From positions 1 through 16,338 of the forward strand of contig CAZNNH010000141.1 in NCBI GenBank assembly GCA_964574335.1: DNA of 16,338 nucleotides, read 5' to 3'. Numbering within the stretch: position 1 is the stretch's first letter; the number at the start of each line of letters is the position of its first letter. The notes below the pieces were generated by a model, which saw only the letters and a list, made by a program, of their open reading frames with translations, was not told where the DNA came from and did no database searches. This document shows positions 9,449 to 16,338 of this stretch, one piece after another. The position numbers and the translations under genes are program-made. This DNA is from CAZNNH01 sp964574335 (GTDB lineage: Bacteria; Acidobacteriota; Vicinamibacteria; Fen-336).

Positions 9449-10414
9449 TCAGTAGCGCGATCCAGCCGTCTCTGGCGGCAGGCGGCTTCGGATCTCCGCC
9501 AGCTCCTCGGCCGTGAACTGCACCTCCAAGGCTCCCAGGTTCTCCTTCAGTCTCTCGATGCGGCGGGTGCCCGGGATCATGAAGACGTCCTCGCCCTGGG
9601 CCAGCACCCAGGCCAGCGCCACCTGTGCTTCCGTCGCGCCCTTCCTGGCGGCGATGTCTCGGACGAGCTCCAGGAAGCGAGCGTTCTCCGCCAACGCTTC
9701 GTCGCTGAAGCGTGGATTGTCGCGCCGCCAGTCGTTGGCGTCGAGGGCCGCCCGGTTGGGAATCGCGCCGGTGAGGAAGCCTCGGCCCAGGGGCGAGTAG
9801 GCGACGAAGGCGATGCCCAGGTCCCGGCAGGCCTCCAGGATCCCCTCCTCCTCCACGTTTCGGGTCCAGAGCGAGTACTCGGTCTGGAGCGCGGTGATCG
9901 GGTGGACCGCATGGGCGGCGCGGAGCTGCTCGGCTGTGAACTCACTCACGCCGATGAAGCGCACCTTCCCTTCCTCCACCAGCTCCTTCATCGCGCCGAC
10001 ACTTTCTTCCACAGGCACGTTCGGGTCCGGACGATGCTGATAGTAGAGGTCGATCTTCTCCAGGCCGAGACGCTTCAGGCTCTTCTCGCAGGCTTCCTTC
10101 ACGTAGTCCGGTCGGCCGCACACACCCAGCCATTCGCCGCCCGCTCCCCGCCGAACGCCGAACTTCGTCGCCACGGTCACCTTGTCCCAACGGTCCTCGA
10201 AGGCCTTGGAGAGCAGCCCTTCGTTGTGTCCGACGCCGTACATGTCGGCGGTGTCGAAGTGGTTGATGCCGAGGTCGACGGCTGCATGCAGGGTCTCGAT
10301 GTGGCCGGCTTCGTCACGCGTTCCGCCGTAGAACTCCGACATGCCCATGCAGCCCAGGCCGATGCGGCCGAGGAGAAGGGTGCTGTTGCCAAGCGTCGAG
10401 CGGGCATTCCTCAT
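9449..10414 (-). CDS. Aldo/keto reductase
   Basis: A 321-residue NADPH-dependent oxidoreductase, normal length for the family. It has the N-terminal LGLGCMGMSEFYG-like strand (residues 16-30, here IGLGCMGMSEFYG), the catalytic tetrad D54, Y59, K84 and H127, and cofactor-binding segments VAYSPLGRGFLTG (204-216) and MIPGTRRIERLKENLGA (279-295). ATG 10414 overlaps the stop of the upstream esterase gene by 4 bp (ATGA), which fixes the start and indicates translational coupling. The same frame continues open upstream for 1.8 kb through the esterase gene, but that part is an out-of-frame shadow. By context it may reduce a sugar-derived or lignin-derived carbonyl; the substrate cannot be read from the sequence. 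Confidence 0.92.
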   Translation of the reverse strand: MRNARSTLGNSTLLLGRIGLGCMGMSEFYGGTRDEAGHIETLHAAVDLGINHFDTADMYGVGHNEGLLSKAFEDRWDKVTVATKFGVRRGAGGEWLGVCGRPDYVKEACEKSLKRLGLEKIDLYYQHRPDPNVPVEESVGAMKELVEEGKVRFIGVSEFTAEQLRAAHAVHPITALQTEYSLWTRNVEEEGILEACRDLGIAFVAYSPLGRGFLTGAIPNRAALDANDWRRDNPRFSDEALAENARFLELVRDIAARKGATEAQVALAWVLAQGEDVFMIPGTRRIERLKENLGALEVQFTAEELAEIRSRLPPETAGSRY

Positions 10415-12624
10415 GAAGACGAGCGCTCGCTCACGCTCGGGTCGCCGGTGGGCGGGGGCGCGTGGTCGGTGGCCGCCGGGGGCCCGAGCAGCTCGGTGAG
10501 GATCGGCTTCAGAGCCTCGGCCCAGACCTCGTACCCCTGGAGGCTCGGGTGAAGCCCGTCCACCGTCATCCCCTGGAGGGGCGTACCGTCGGAGCCGGCG
10601 AGGCCGGGGTTGATGTCCAGGAAGCGGACCTCCTTCCCGTTGGCCATCTCGGCCAGGTGGACGTTGATCCGCTGGATGGTCGGCCAGGCGGCCGGGTTGT
10701 CGGCCCGCGGGAAGATGCCGGTCAGCACGATCGTGGCGGCGGGTGCCTTCTGGCGGCAGCGCTCGACGATCGCCTTCAGGCCGGCGGTGATGTCGGCAAC
10801 CATGGCGTCGCCGCCCGGGTCGTGTCCGATGTTGTTGGTGCCGGCCTGCAGCACGATGACCTTCGGGTTCACGCCGTCCAACTCGCCGTTGTCGAGTCGC
10901 CAGAGGATGTTCTCCGTGCGGTCGGCCCCCCAGGCGAAGTCGCCGGCGTTCCAGCCGAAGAACGCCTTCTGGAAGTGGGCGAGCATCTGCGGGTAGTCGG
11001 TCGCTCCCCAGCGTCGGAGGATGGAGTCGCCCTCGAAGTAGAGGTCGATGCCGCCTTTCCGGGCCTTCGCCAAGAGCTGCTGGTGGGCGAGGTGGGAGTT
11101 GCGGTCGAGGCGCATCCGCGGCTGGTCGGCGGGGACCTGGGGCGGGGTGTGGTGCAGCAGCCGGTCCGCCCAGGCGATGAAGAAGCTCATGTTGGACCGA
11201 TCCTCGTGGCCGCCGTCGTGCTGACGCCAGGCCAGCTCGCCGTCGAGCAGGCCCTTGTTGACCGGCGGCATCTTCGCCGTCCGGTAGTCCTCGCTCACGC
11301 CGAGGTCCTTCGCCCCGAGCAGACGGAAGACGGGCCCGGCGGCCACGGTGGCCATGTAGCTCCCCTGCTGGTCCAGCCAGAGGGCGTCGCCCTTCTCGGG
11401 GACGCCGTAGCTGATGAAGGTCGGGCGCGGTGCGCAGAGGGCGATCAGCTCGTGGGCGTCGACGGGGATGTCGCTTGCGTTCTTGGTCCCGAACGAGGCC
11501 TCGGCGGCCCCGTACTTCAAGAAGTTGCCGGCCATCCAGTGGTACTCGCCGGAGCCGGTGAGGTTCTCCACCGCCTCGCCGAAGTTGCGGCGGTGCGGCT
11601 TGGCGCCGCCCTCGCCCGACGACCCCACCAGGACCACGGCGAAGCGGGGCTCGAAGGCCATGGTGACCAGGGCGGCCTTGCCGTAGCGCGAGACCCCTTC
11701 GATCCCCACCCGCTTGGCGTCGACCGCGGGCAGCGTCTCGAGGTAGTCCAGGGCCCGGGCCGCGCCCCAGGCCCAGGCCCGCAACGCTCCCCACTGCTCC
11801 GGGGTCCGGCGCTTCCCCTTGTTGGTGAGCCCGATGACGCCCTCGGTGAGGCCGGCGCCGTTGTCGGCCTGGATGCTGGCGGGTCGGAGCGAGACGTAGC
11901 CCCATCCGGCGGCGATGAGCTGCTCGGTGGAAGGAGGAGCGGGCGGCTCCTGGAAGCCCGGGAACCGCGGCAGCGGCTCGTCCGGCATGTTGCCCCAGCC
12001 GAACATCATCAAGACCGGGACCTTTCCCTTGGCGTTGACCGGAACCACCACCGCCATCTGGATGTCGACGGTGATCGCAGGGTGGGCGGAGTTGTCGACG
12101 TGGCCGACCACGCGCCGCGCCACCACCGGCTGGCCGCCGACGCTCGTCTCCACGGTCTCGGTCACCGTCCAGGTCACGCCCGGCACGTGGTCGGGTATCC
12201 GGCCGTAGACCTCGCGCTCGAAGTCGCCGACGATCTCGGGCCGCCTGTCCTGCCACCACATCTCCGGGGTGGTGACCGGGCGGCCATCCTTCAGGGTCAG
12301 CACCTCCGGCCAGTCCGGATACGGGTTGGCCCGGGCGGAATCGTAGTTGGCGGCGTTCGGATCGCCGGCTTCGGCGCGTCCGTTGGGACCCGGCCGAAGC
12401 GCGATGATGCCGAGCCGTCTCATCATGTCGGCGTGGTCTTCGTTCGTCAGCTTGTCCAGCCGCACGCGTTCCTCGGGGCTGAGCCGGAACGGGTTCTTGG
12501 GCTGGTCCTTCTTCTCGGGCTTCTCGGAGGCCGGGGCCGCCGCCTGCTGGGCATGCAGCCCCACGGCGGGCAGGGTGCCCAGAACGGCCAGGGCCAAGAC
12601 GTGTCGGAGGCTTGGAGTAGGCAT
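10411..12624 (-). CDS. Two-domain carbohydrate esterase: CE15-like glucuronoyl esterase fused to SGNH hydrolase
   Basis: 737 residues with a signal peptide (cleavage near LHA-QQ, residue 25) and a Lys/Pro/Glu-rich linker. The first catalytic domain (about 95-495) resembles CE15 glucuronoyl esterases: nucleophile S312 in GVSRYGK with R313 and K316 that line the family's active site, an acidic E338 in GSSGEGGAK, and H473 in HDGGHE. The second domain (about 505-715) is SGNH/GDSL: S534 in EGDS, the GTNN block at 595-598, and D689/H692 in DGLHP. CE15 enzymes cut the ester between lignin alcohols and glucuronoyl groups of xylan; SGNH partners often remove acetyl groups. The protein therefore may act on two decorations of hemicellulose. 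The start ATG has no Shine-Dalgarno sequence. It overlaps the reductase gene by 4 bp. Confidence 0.85.
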   Translation of the reverse strand: MPTPSLRHVLALAVLGTLPAVGLHAQQAAAPASEKPEKKDQPKNPFRLSPEERVRLDKLTNEDHADMMRRLGIIALRPGPNGRAEAGDPNAANYDSARANPYPDWPEVLTLKDGRPVTTPEMWWQDRRPEIVGDFEREVYGRIPDHVPGVTWTVTETVETSVGGQPVVARRVVGHVDNSAHPAITVDIQMAVVVPVNAKGKVPVLMMFGWGNMPDEPLPRFPGFQEPPAPPSTEQLIAAGWGYVSLRPASIQADNGAGLTEGVIGLTNKGKRRTPEQWGALRAWAWGAARALDYLETLPAVDAKRVGIEGVSRYGKAALVTMAFEPRFAVVLVGSSGEGGAKPHRRNFGEAVENLTGSGEYHWMAGNFLKYGAAEASFGTKNASDIPVDAHELIALCAPRPTFISYGVPEKGDALWLDQQGSYMATVAAGPVFRLLGAKDLGVSEDYRTAKMPPVNKGLLDGELAWRQHDGGHEDRSNMSFFIAWADRLLHHTPPQVPADQPRMRLDRNSHLAHQQLLAKARKGGIDLYFEGDSILRRWGATDYPQMLAHFQKAFFGWNAGDFAWGADRTENILWRLDNGELDGVNPKVIVLQAGTNNIGHDPGGDAMVADITAGLKAIVERCRQKAPAATIVLTGIFPRADNPAAWPTIQRINVHLAEMANGKEVRFLDINPGLAGSDGTPLQGMTVDGLHPSLQGYEVWAEALKPILTELLGPPAATDHAPPPTGDPSVSERSSS

Positions 12625-12743
12625 GGGGGACTCATGTTAGCTGACGCCGCCGGGCGGTGACCAGCCACCCTCCAGGGGGAGGTCGCGCGACGGTTGACCG
12701 CGGCCTCCTGGCGGGGTACTAAAGGGGGCCTTCCGGAGGGCCC
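12625..12743. promoter_or_regulatory. Divergent promoter region between esterase and membrane-protein genes
   Basis: On the plus strand TTGACC (12694-12699), a 17-base spacer and TACTAA (12717-12722) form a fair sigma-70 candidate for the membrane-protein gene. On the minus strand TGGTCA, an 18-base spacer and TAACAT (12635-12640) form a weak candidate for the esterase gene. No copy of the LacI operator was found here, so the esterase operon does not visibly belong to that regulon. Confidence 0.4.
12726..12743 (+). promoter_or_regulatory. Near-perfect palindrome covering the ribosome binding site
   Basis: GGGCCTTCCGGAGGGCCC is self-complementary at 16 of 18 positions and ends directly at the ATG of the membrane-protein gene. 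It contains the only plausible Shine-Dalgarno sequence (GGAGG, 12735-12739), so folding of the mRNA would hide the start. Whether this is regulation or chance in GC-rich DNA is open. Confidence 0.4.
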
Positions 12744-13346
12744 ATGAACGGTGCGCAGCGCAAGCTCGGCTCCCTGACCTTCGACATCCCCGCGATCTTC
12801 ATCGGCCTCAAGATCATCATTGAGGGGGTCGAGAGGCTCGAGGGCTTCGAGCATCATCCCCTCGTCGTCTCGTCCCTCTTGCTGCTCGGCGTCTGTGTGC
12901 TGGCCGCCGCCTTCCTTCCTCTGTGGCTCGAGAAGCGGCTGCGCAGCGCCCACGCGCTGTTCCACCTGGCGGAAGGCGTGGCCATCACCCTCTCGGCGAT
13001 CCTCCTGCTCGAGAAGGGCCGGCTGCGCATACCGATGGTCCTGCTCGGCGCCGGACTGCTCTACGTGGTGGCCGGCTATCTCGAGTCACGGCCGCCGGCG
13101 CGTCGGCAGCAGCTTGCCGGCCCCATGCTCGCCGGCATCGGCTGGTTCATCCTGGCCGGGGGAGTGGTCCTGGCGGGCTTCACCGCCTTCGGCGACCGCG
13201 ATCCCTGGGCCTTCGGCACTTCGGGGCTGTTGGTCGTGATCGGGACGGCGATGCTCCTGGCGCGCCCGCGGCTGCTGCGGCTGCCCCGACCCGCGACTCA
13301 CGCCGTGGGCGGAGAATCCGAGCCGCCCGAGCTGCCGGCTGGCTGA
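12744..13346 (+). CDS. Multi-pass membrane protein of unknown function
   Basis: 200 residues. Hydrophobic segments lie at about 41-61, 69-90, 94-112, 126-147 and 157-174, with a weaker amphipathic stretch at 12-28, so five or six membrane passes. Charged residues gather in loops (EKRLRSAH, ESRPPARRQQ) and a hydrophilic Pro/Glu tail ends the protein. No catalytic motif is recognised and I cannot assign a family. It starts just after a palindrome holding its ribosome binding site and is followed after only 3 bp by the deaminase-like gene, so the two are almost certainly co-transcribed. Confidence 0.75.
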   Translation: MNGAQRKLGSLTFDIPAIFIGLKIIIEGVERLEGFEHHPLVVSSLLLLGVCVLAAAFLPLWLEKRLRSAHALFHLAEGVAITLSAILLLEKGRLRIPMVLLGAGLLYVVAGYLESRPPARRQQLAGPMLAGIGWFILAGGVVLAGFTAFGDRDPWAFGTSGLLVVIGTAMLLARPRLLRLPRPATHAVGGESEPPELPAG

Positions 13347-13349
13347 GGT

Positions 13350-14435
13350 GTGCCCAGGCTCGACACCGACGCGGCGGCCCACGCGCCGGCATGGATCCGT
13401 ACCCTCCCCAAGGTCGAGCTCCATGTGCACCTCGACTGCTGTCTGAGCTACCGGCTGGTCCGCGAGTTGCTTCCAGGTCTCAGCCGAGAGCGCTGGGCCT
13501 CGGAGCTCGTGGCGCCGCCCAAGTGCCGGGACCTCGTCGACCTGCTCAGGCGCATCGACCGGCCCCTTCTGCTGATGCAGGAGGAGGACACCCTGCAGCG
13601 GGTGACCGACGACCTGTTCGACCAGCTCCGCGACGACGCCGTCGTCTATGCGGAGGTCCGCTTCGCCCCGCTCCTGCACACGCGCCAGGGGCTCTCCCCC
13701 GAGCGCGTCCTCGACGTCGTCGCCCAGGCCGCCGCGGCGGCGAGCCGGCGGACCGGGGTGGACCACGGTCTGTTGGTGTGTACCCTGCGCCACTTCTCCC
13801 GGGACGAGAGCCTGCGGACCGCCGAGATCGCCGTCGGGTCCGGAGCGCCCAACGTCGTCGGCCTCGACCTGGCGGGAGACGAGGCCGGCTTTCCCCTCGA
13901 TGCGCACACGGCTTCGTTCGATCTGGCCCGGGAGCGCGGGCTCGGGCTGACCGCCCATGCCGGCGAGGCCCGGGGCCCGGACAGCGTTGTGGAGACGCTC
14001 GACCGCCTGCGCCCGAGCCGCATCGGCCACGGCGTGCGCTCGGTCGAGGACCCGGCGGTGGTCACCCGCCTCCGTGAGGGCGGTGTCCACCTCGAGGTGT
14101 GCCCCACCAGCAACGTCCAGACCGGTGTCTGCGAGGTGCTGGCCGACCACCCGATCGAGGCGTTGCGCCGCGCCGGCATCAGCCTCGGGGTCAACACCGA
14201 CGGCCGCACTCTCTGCGGGGTCACGCTCGCCGACGAGTACGCGGGCCTAGCCGAGGCGTTCGGCTGGAACGAGGCGGACGCCCGACAGAGCAACCGCGCC
14301 GCGGCGGAGGCTTCGTTCGCACCCCCCGAGGTCAAGGCTCGGGTGCTGATGGCGCTTGGCGATCGTCCGGTGCCGCAAGGCGCTGGCGGGCAGCCTCTTG
14401 TCTCCGGGCGAGGGACATATGAGAGGCGCGGTTGA
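13350..14435 (+). CDS. Adenosine-deaminase-like metal-dependent amidohydrolase
   Basis: 361 residues of the adenosine/AMP deaminase fold. The metal and catalytic set is present: H25 and H27 (ELHVHLD), H203 and E206 (HAGE), H227 (IGHGVR) and D284 (NTDG), with the substrate-site motif GLDLAGDE at 171-178. Two signature positions differ from classical adenosine deaminase: HLDG becomes HLDCC and the SLNTDDP end motif becomes GVNTDGRTL, losing the second Asp that contacts the purine. The protein therefore belongs to a divergent clade and its substrate may not be adenosine. The start GTG 13350 lies 3 bp after the membrane-protein stop with no separate Shine-Dalgarno sequence, suggesting coupling. 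Confidence 0.85.
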   Translation: MPRLDTDAAAHAPAWIRTLPKVELHVHLDCCLSYRLVRELLPGLSRERWASELVAPPKCRDLVDLLRRIDRPLLLMQEEDTLQRVTDDLFDQLRDDAVVYAEVRFAPLLHTRQGLSPERVLDVVAQAAAAASRRTGVDHGLLVCTLRHFSRDESLRTAEIAVGSGAPNVVGLDLAGDEAGFPLDAHTASFDLARERGLGLTAHAGEARGPDSVVETLDRLRPSRIGHGVRSVEDPAVVTRLREGGVHLEVCPTSNVQTGVCEVLADHPIEALRRAGISLGVNTDGRTLCGVTLADEYAGLAEAFGWNEADARQSNRAAAEASFAPPEVKARVLMALGDRPVPQGAGGQPLVSGRGTYERRG

Positions 14436-14461
14436 CCGGCGGGCCGCCGTCACAGTAGGAT
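14432..14461 (+). promoter_or_regulatory. Candidate sigma-70 promoter of the pilin-fusion gene
   Basis: TTGACC (14432-14437, five of six), an 18-base spacer and TAGGAT (14456-14461, four of six). The -35 box overlaps the stop codon of the deaminase-like gene. The predicted leader is about 40 bases and holds a strong GGGGAGG ribosome binding site at 14496-14502. Confidence 0.5.
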
Positions 14462-14508
14462 CGTCCAGTCAATCACAAGCTAGCTGAAGTCGGCTGGGGA
14501 GGTCCTGT

Positions 14509-15357
14509 ATGCCTGTCTCACGGGCGAGCCTCGGGAAACAACTGCTCTGCGTCCTGTTGTGTGTCTGCATGGTGTCGGCCACCTTGCCGGCACCTGCGAG
14601 CGCCCAGGTAGTGGAGACTGCCGATGACGCCTTCAACTTCCACGTCGAGACCGAGATGGCCCGAATCGTGGAGAAGGTTGCCAACAACGAGCTGACCCTG
14701 GACGTCCCGCGCCTCGAGCGCCTCTCCTTCGAGTGGCGCGACGGTGTCCGGCACGTCTCCCTGGGCGGGTTCTGCAGCTCGGTGGACGAGCTGCTGTCCG
14801 ATAGCTGCTTCCCGGTTCCGCTGAGCGCCGGCAAGCCGTCGGCCCTGGTCTGGGATCTGCGCAACGGCAAGGGCCGGGTGGTGCGCCAAGTCTTCCTGGG
14901 GGTGTTCCCCGACGCCGAGTACGAGATCAAGGGCCGTCGGGTCACCGGCATCCGGAACGCGGGGTTCGTCACCAACAGCCAGTTCCCCACTGTCTACATG
15001 ATCATCGGGATCAACCAGCAGCGGAGGCTCGCCACCTGGAAGATGTGGGGCCTGCGCTCCTTCGAGGAGAACGACGCCGCCAAGAACCTGCTGGATTGGG
15101 ACTGGGTCTTCCTGAAGTCCGGCCTCTCGATCCACAAGGGCAACCGTCACTTCGTCGCGGCGGACGCCACCGCCATCGAGTACGGTCTGATCTCCGCTCT
15201 GATCGCGGTGGTCATCATCTCGGCCCTGACGACACTCGGCACCAACCTCGACTGCGCCTTTAGCCACGTCGCGGCCCAGGTCGGGGCCAACCCGCCTCCC
15301 AGCGATGATGGTCAGTGCGAGGACGACGGCGGGTCGGGCGGACAGGACCAGCCCTGA
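14509..15357 (+). CDS. Secreted protein with a C-terminal Flp-pilin-like segment
   Basis: 282 residues from ATG 14509, with GGGGAGG six bases upstream. A signal peptide (about 1-32, cleavage near ASA-QV) leads into a ~180-residue domain (33-213) that I do not recognise; it is rich in predicted strands and has C89 and C100. Residues 219-258 then read like a complete Flp/Fap pilin core: DATAIEYGLISALIAVVI, followed by SALTTLGTNL and CAFSHVAAQV. In Flp prepilins the peptidase cuts after Gly in G-xxxx-EY; here E224 and Y225 are kept but the residue in place of Gly is D219, so processing is doubtful. An acidic Gly/Asp tail (263-282) ends the protein. It sits alone between convergent and upstream genes; no tad secretion genes are in the window. 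Function unknown: perhaps a membrane-anchored or pilus-associated adhesin. Confidence 0.82.
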   Translation: MPVSRASLGKQLLCVLLCVCMVSATLPAPASAQVVETADDAFNFHVETEMARIVEKVANNELTLDVPRLERLSFEWRDGVRHVSLGGFCSSVDELLSDSCFPVPLSAGKPSALVWDLRNGKGRVVRQVFLGVFPDAEYEIKGRRVTGIRNAGFVTNSQFPTVYMIIGINQQRRLATWKMWGLRSFEENDAAKNLLDWDWVFLKSGLSIHKGNRHFVAADATAIEYGLISALIAVVIISALTTLGTNLDCAFSHVAAQVGANPPPSDDGQCEDDGGSGGQDQP

Positions 15358-15370
15358 GGGGATGCGGGAC

Positions 15371-15399
15371 CCGACCACAGCACCCGCCCGTGGAGTCGG
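15371..15399. terminator. Possible bidirectional stem-loop between convergent genes
   Basis: CCGAC-CAC (15371-15378) can pair with GTG-GA-GTCGG (15390-15399), leaving a 2-base bulge and an 11-base loop. It lies in the 46-bp gap between the pilin-fusion gene and the convergent hydrolase. No T-run follows, so support as an intrinsic terminator is weak. Confidence 0.3.
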
Positions 15400-15403
15400 C
15401 GGA

Positions 15404-16338
15404 CTACCAGGGAGGGGCGAAGTCCCAGGCGGTGTCGAAGTCGCGCCGCAGGTAGAGCCTCATCCGGCCGCTGCGCAGATCGAACAGCGACATGTAGCCG
15501 GCGTCCGCCGGGGCGCGGATGGCGGCCATCACTGTGGCCAGCTCGTCCAGGTCGTTGATCCCGTTCTCGCCCCGCCGCGAGGCGGTGCGGAAGCGCGGGC
15601 AGTGGCTGGACACGTACTCGAGGCCCATCGAGTAGGCGGTGTTGGTCAGCACCTGAAAGTTGCCCTGGGGCCGGAAGACCCGGGTCCGCCGCTGAAGGTC
15701 AAACTCGATCACGGCCGAGCCGCCGCGCGCGTCCGCCACCAGCAGGTGGTCGGCCGCCTGGGACCAGGGTCGCACCGACCCATAGAGGGCCACCACCTCG
15801 TCGACCGTCGCGCAGGTCTCGAGAGCCAGGCGGAACAGGTGGTGCTCCTGGATGGCGGGGACGTCCGGGTAGGGGTCGGTGAACATGTACTCGGGCGGCT
15901 GGGCGTTGTTGGCGGTGGCCATCACCAGCCCCTTCTCATTGATGCCGTCCATCACCCAGTGGTAGACGGCGTACTGGGCGTTGGCCATTACCCGGTAGGC
16001 GCCGCCGAGGTCGGTGTACACGACGAAGTGGGGGCGCTGGTGGGTGTTGTCGAAGTTGCGGCCCACGATCGGACCCTCAGCCAGCCCCGCCGAGACGATG
16101 GCGCAGTGGCCGCCAGGGCCGGCGGCGGCGGCCCCGACCTGCAGCGCGTCGAACTCGGAGTAGTGGAACACCGCGCCCCAGAGCCCCACGAAGAAGTCGC
16201 CTTCGAGCCCCACGAGATCGAGCTGGTCGACGGAGAGACCGAAGACGTCGGCGACGCCCCGGGCCAACTCCAGGTACTGGGGGTAGACCTCCCGATACAT
16301 ATTGATGATGCGGCGGTTCAGGTCCGCCCGGCCGGCCG
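15404..16338 (-). CDS. N-terminal-nucleophile hydrolase, acyltransferase/C45 or choloylglycine-hydrolase type, 5' end cut
   Basis: The frame is open to the window edge; 310 residues are visible, and the codons before the first internal ATG (16300) read as normal protein, so the true start lies outside. The motif GGHCAIVSAG (C66 counted from that ATG) followed by GRNFDN matches the autoproteolytic Cys nucleophile and the R/D residues of the acyl-CoA:6-aminopenicillanate acyltransferase and linear-amide C-N hydrolase superfamily. Further family features are GINEKGLVMA (119-128) and NTAYS (220-224). The nucleophile is preceded by a long segment, as in the acyltransferase/C45 branch where a propeptide is cut off. 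The substrate, an acyl amide, is not determined. It converges on the pilin-fusion gene and shows no link to it. Confidence 0.8.
   Translation of the reverse strand, partial: AGRADLNRRIINMYREVYPQYLELARGVADVFGLSVDQLDLVGLEGDFFVGLWGAVFHYSEFDALQVGAAAAGPGGHCAIVSAGLAEGPIVGRNFDNTHQRPHFVVYTDLGGAYRVMANAQYAVYHWVMDGINEKGLVMATANNAQPPEYMFTDPYPDVPAIQEHHLFRLALETCATVDEVVALYGSVRPWSQAADHLLVADARGGSAVIEFDLQRRTRVFRPQGNFQVLTNTAYSMGLEYVSSHCPRFRTASRRGENGINDLDELATVMAAIRAPADAGYMSLFDLRSGRMRLYLRRDFDTAWDFAPPW

Noticed and set aside
9449..12259. A 936-codon open frame on the minus strand spanning the reductase and most of the esterase
   Set aside because: Only the last 321 codons encode the reductase. The preceding part is Arg/Pro/Gly-rich nonsense in a shifted frame of the esterase gene, which has clear motifs in its own frame and ends with a 4-bp overlap at the reductase ATG.
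10462..12660. A 732-codon open frame on the plus strand opposite the esterase
   Set aside because: It is a GC-rich antisense shadow with no recognisable domain; the esterase on the other strand has intact catalytic motifs of two families.

Overview
The window is GC-rich bacterial DNA, gene-dense, with no RNA gene, insertion sequence, CRISPR array or gap over 300 bases. A MacA-like adaptor and exported hydrolases suggest a diderm. The set of MacB-like ATPases beside an NtrC-type regulator, LacI-controlled glycoside hydrolases, PilZ and Flp-pilin sequence resembles Acidobacteriota-type genomes. That placement is inference from protein style only; there is no rRNA or marker gene to confirm it.

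Region 1 (1-5153, minus strand) is one operon, read right to left: HlyD/MacA-type adaptor, two MacB/LolD-type ABC ATPases, a sigma-54 NtrC-family response regulator, and an NtrY-like histidine kinase cut off by the window edge. A near-consensus sigma-54 promoter (5174-5190) sits just before the adaptor. A perfect 8-bp-arm inverted repeat (5263-5282) lies about 110 bp upstream of the predicted transcription start. Together these suggest that the operon's own regulator drives it. No permease gene is visible.

Region 2 (5263-5716) holds the control region and a small PilZ-domain gene on the plus strand.

Region 3 (5756-12624, minus strand) is a carbohydrate block: a CE15-like glucuronoyl esterase fused to an SGNH esterase, an aldo/keto reductase overlapping it by 4 bp, a LacI-family repressor, and an exported GH116 glycosidase. 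Two identical 14-bp operators (TGCAACCGGTTGCA) precede the repressor and the GH116 gene. This indicates a small autoregulated sugar or hemicellulose regulon.

Region 4 (12744-14435, plus strand) is a membrane protein of unknown function followed after 3 bp by an adenosine-deaminase-like amidohydrolase.

Region 5 (14432-15357, plus strand) is the oddest gene: a signal-peptide protein with an unrecognised ~180-residue domain followed by a segment that reads like an entire Flp pilin helix, but with Asp where the prepilin peptidase site normally has Gly. The window ends with a convergent, 5'-truncated N-terminal-nucleophile (Cys) hydrolase of the acyltransferase/C45 type (15404-16338, minus strand).
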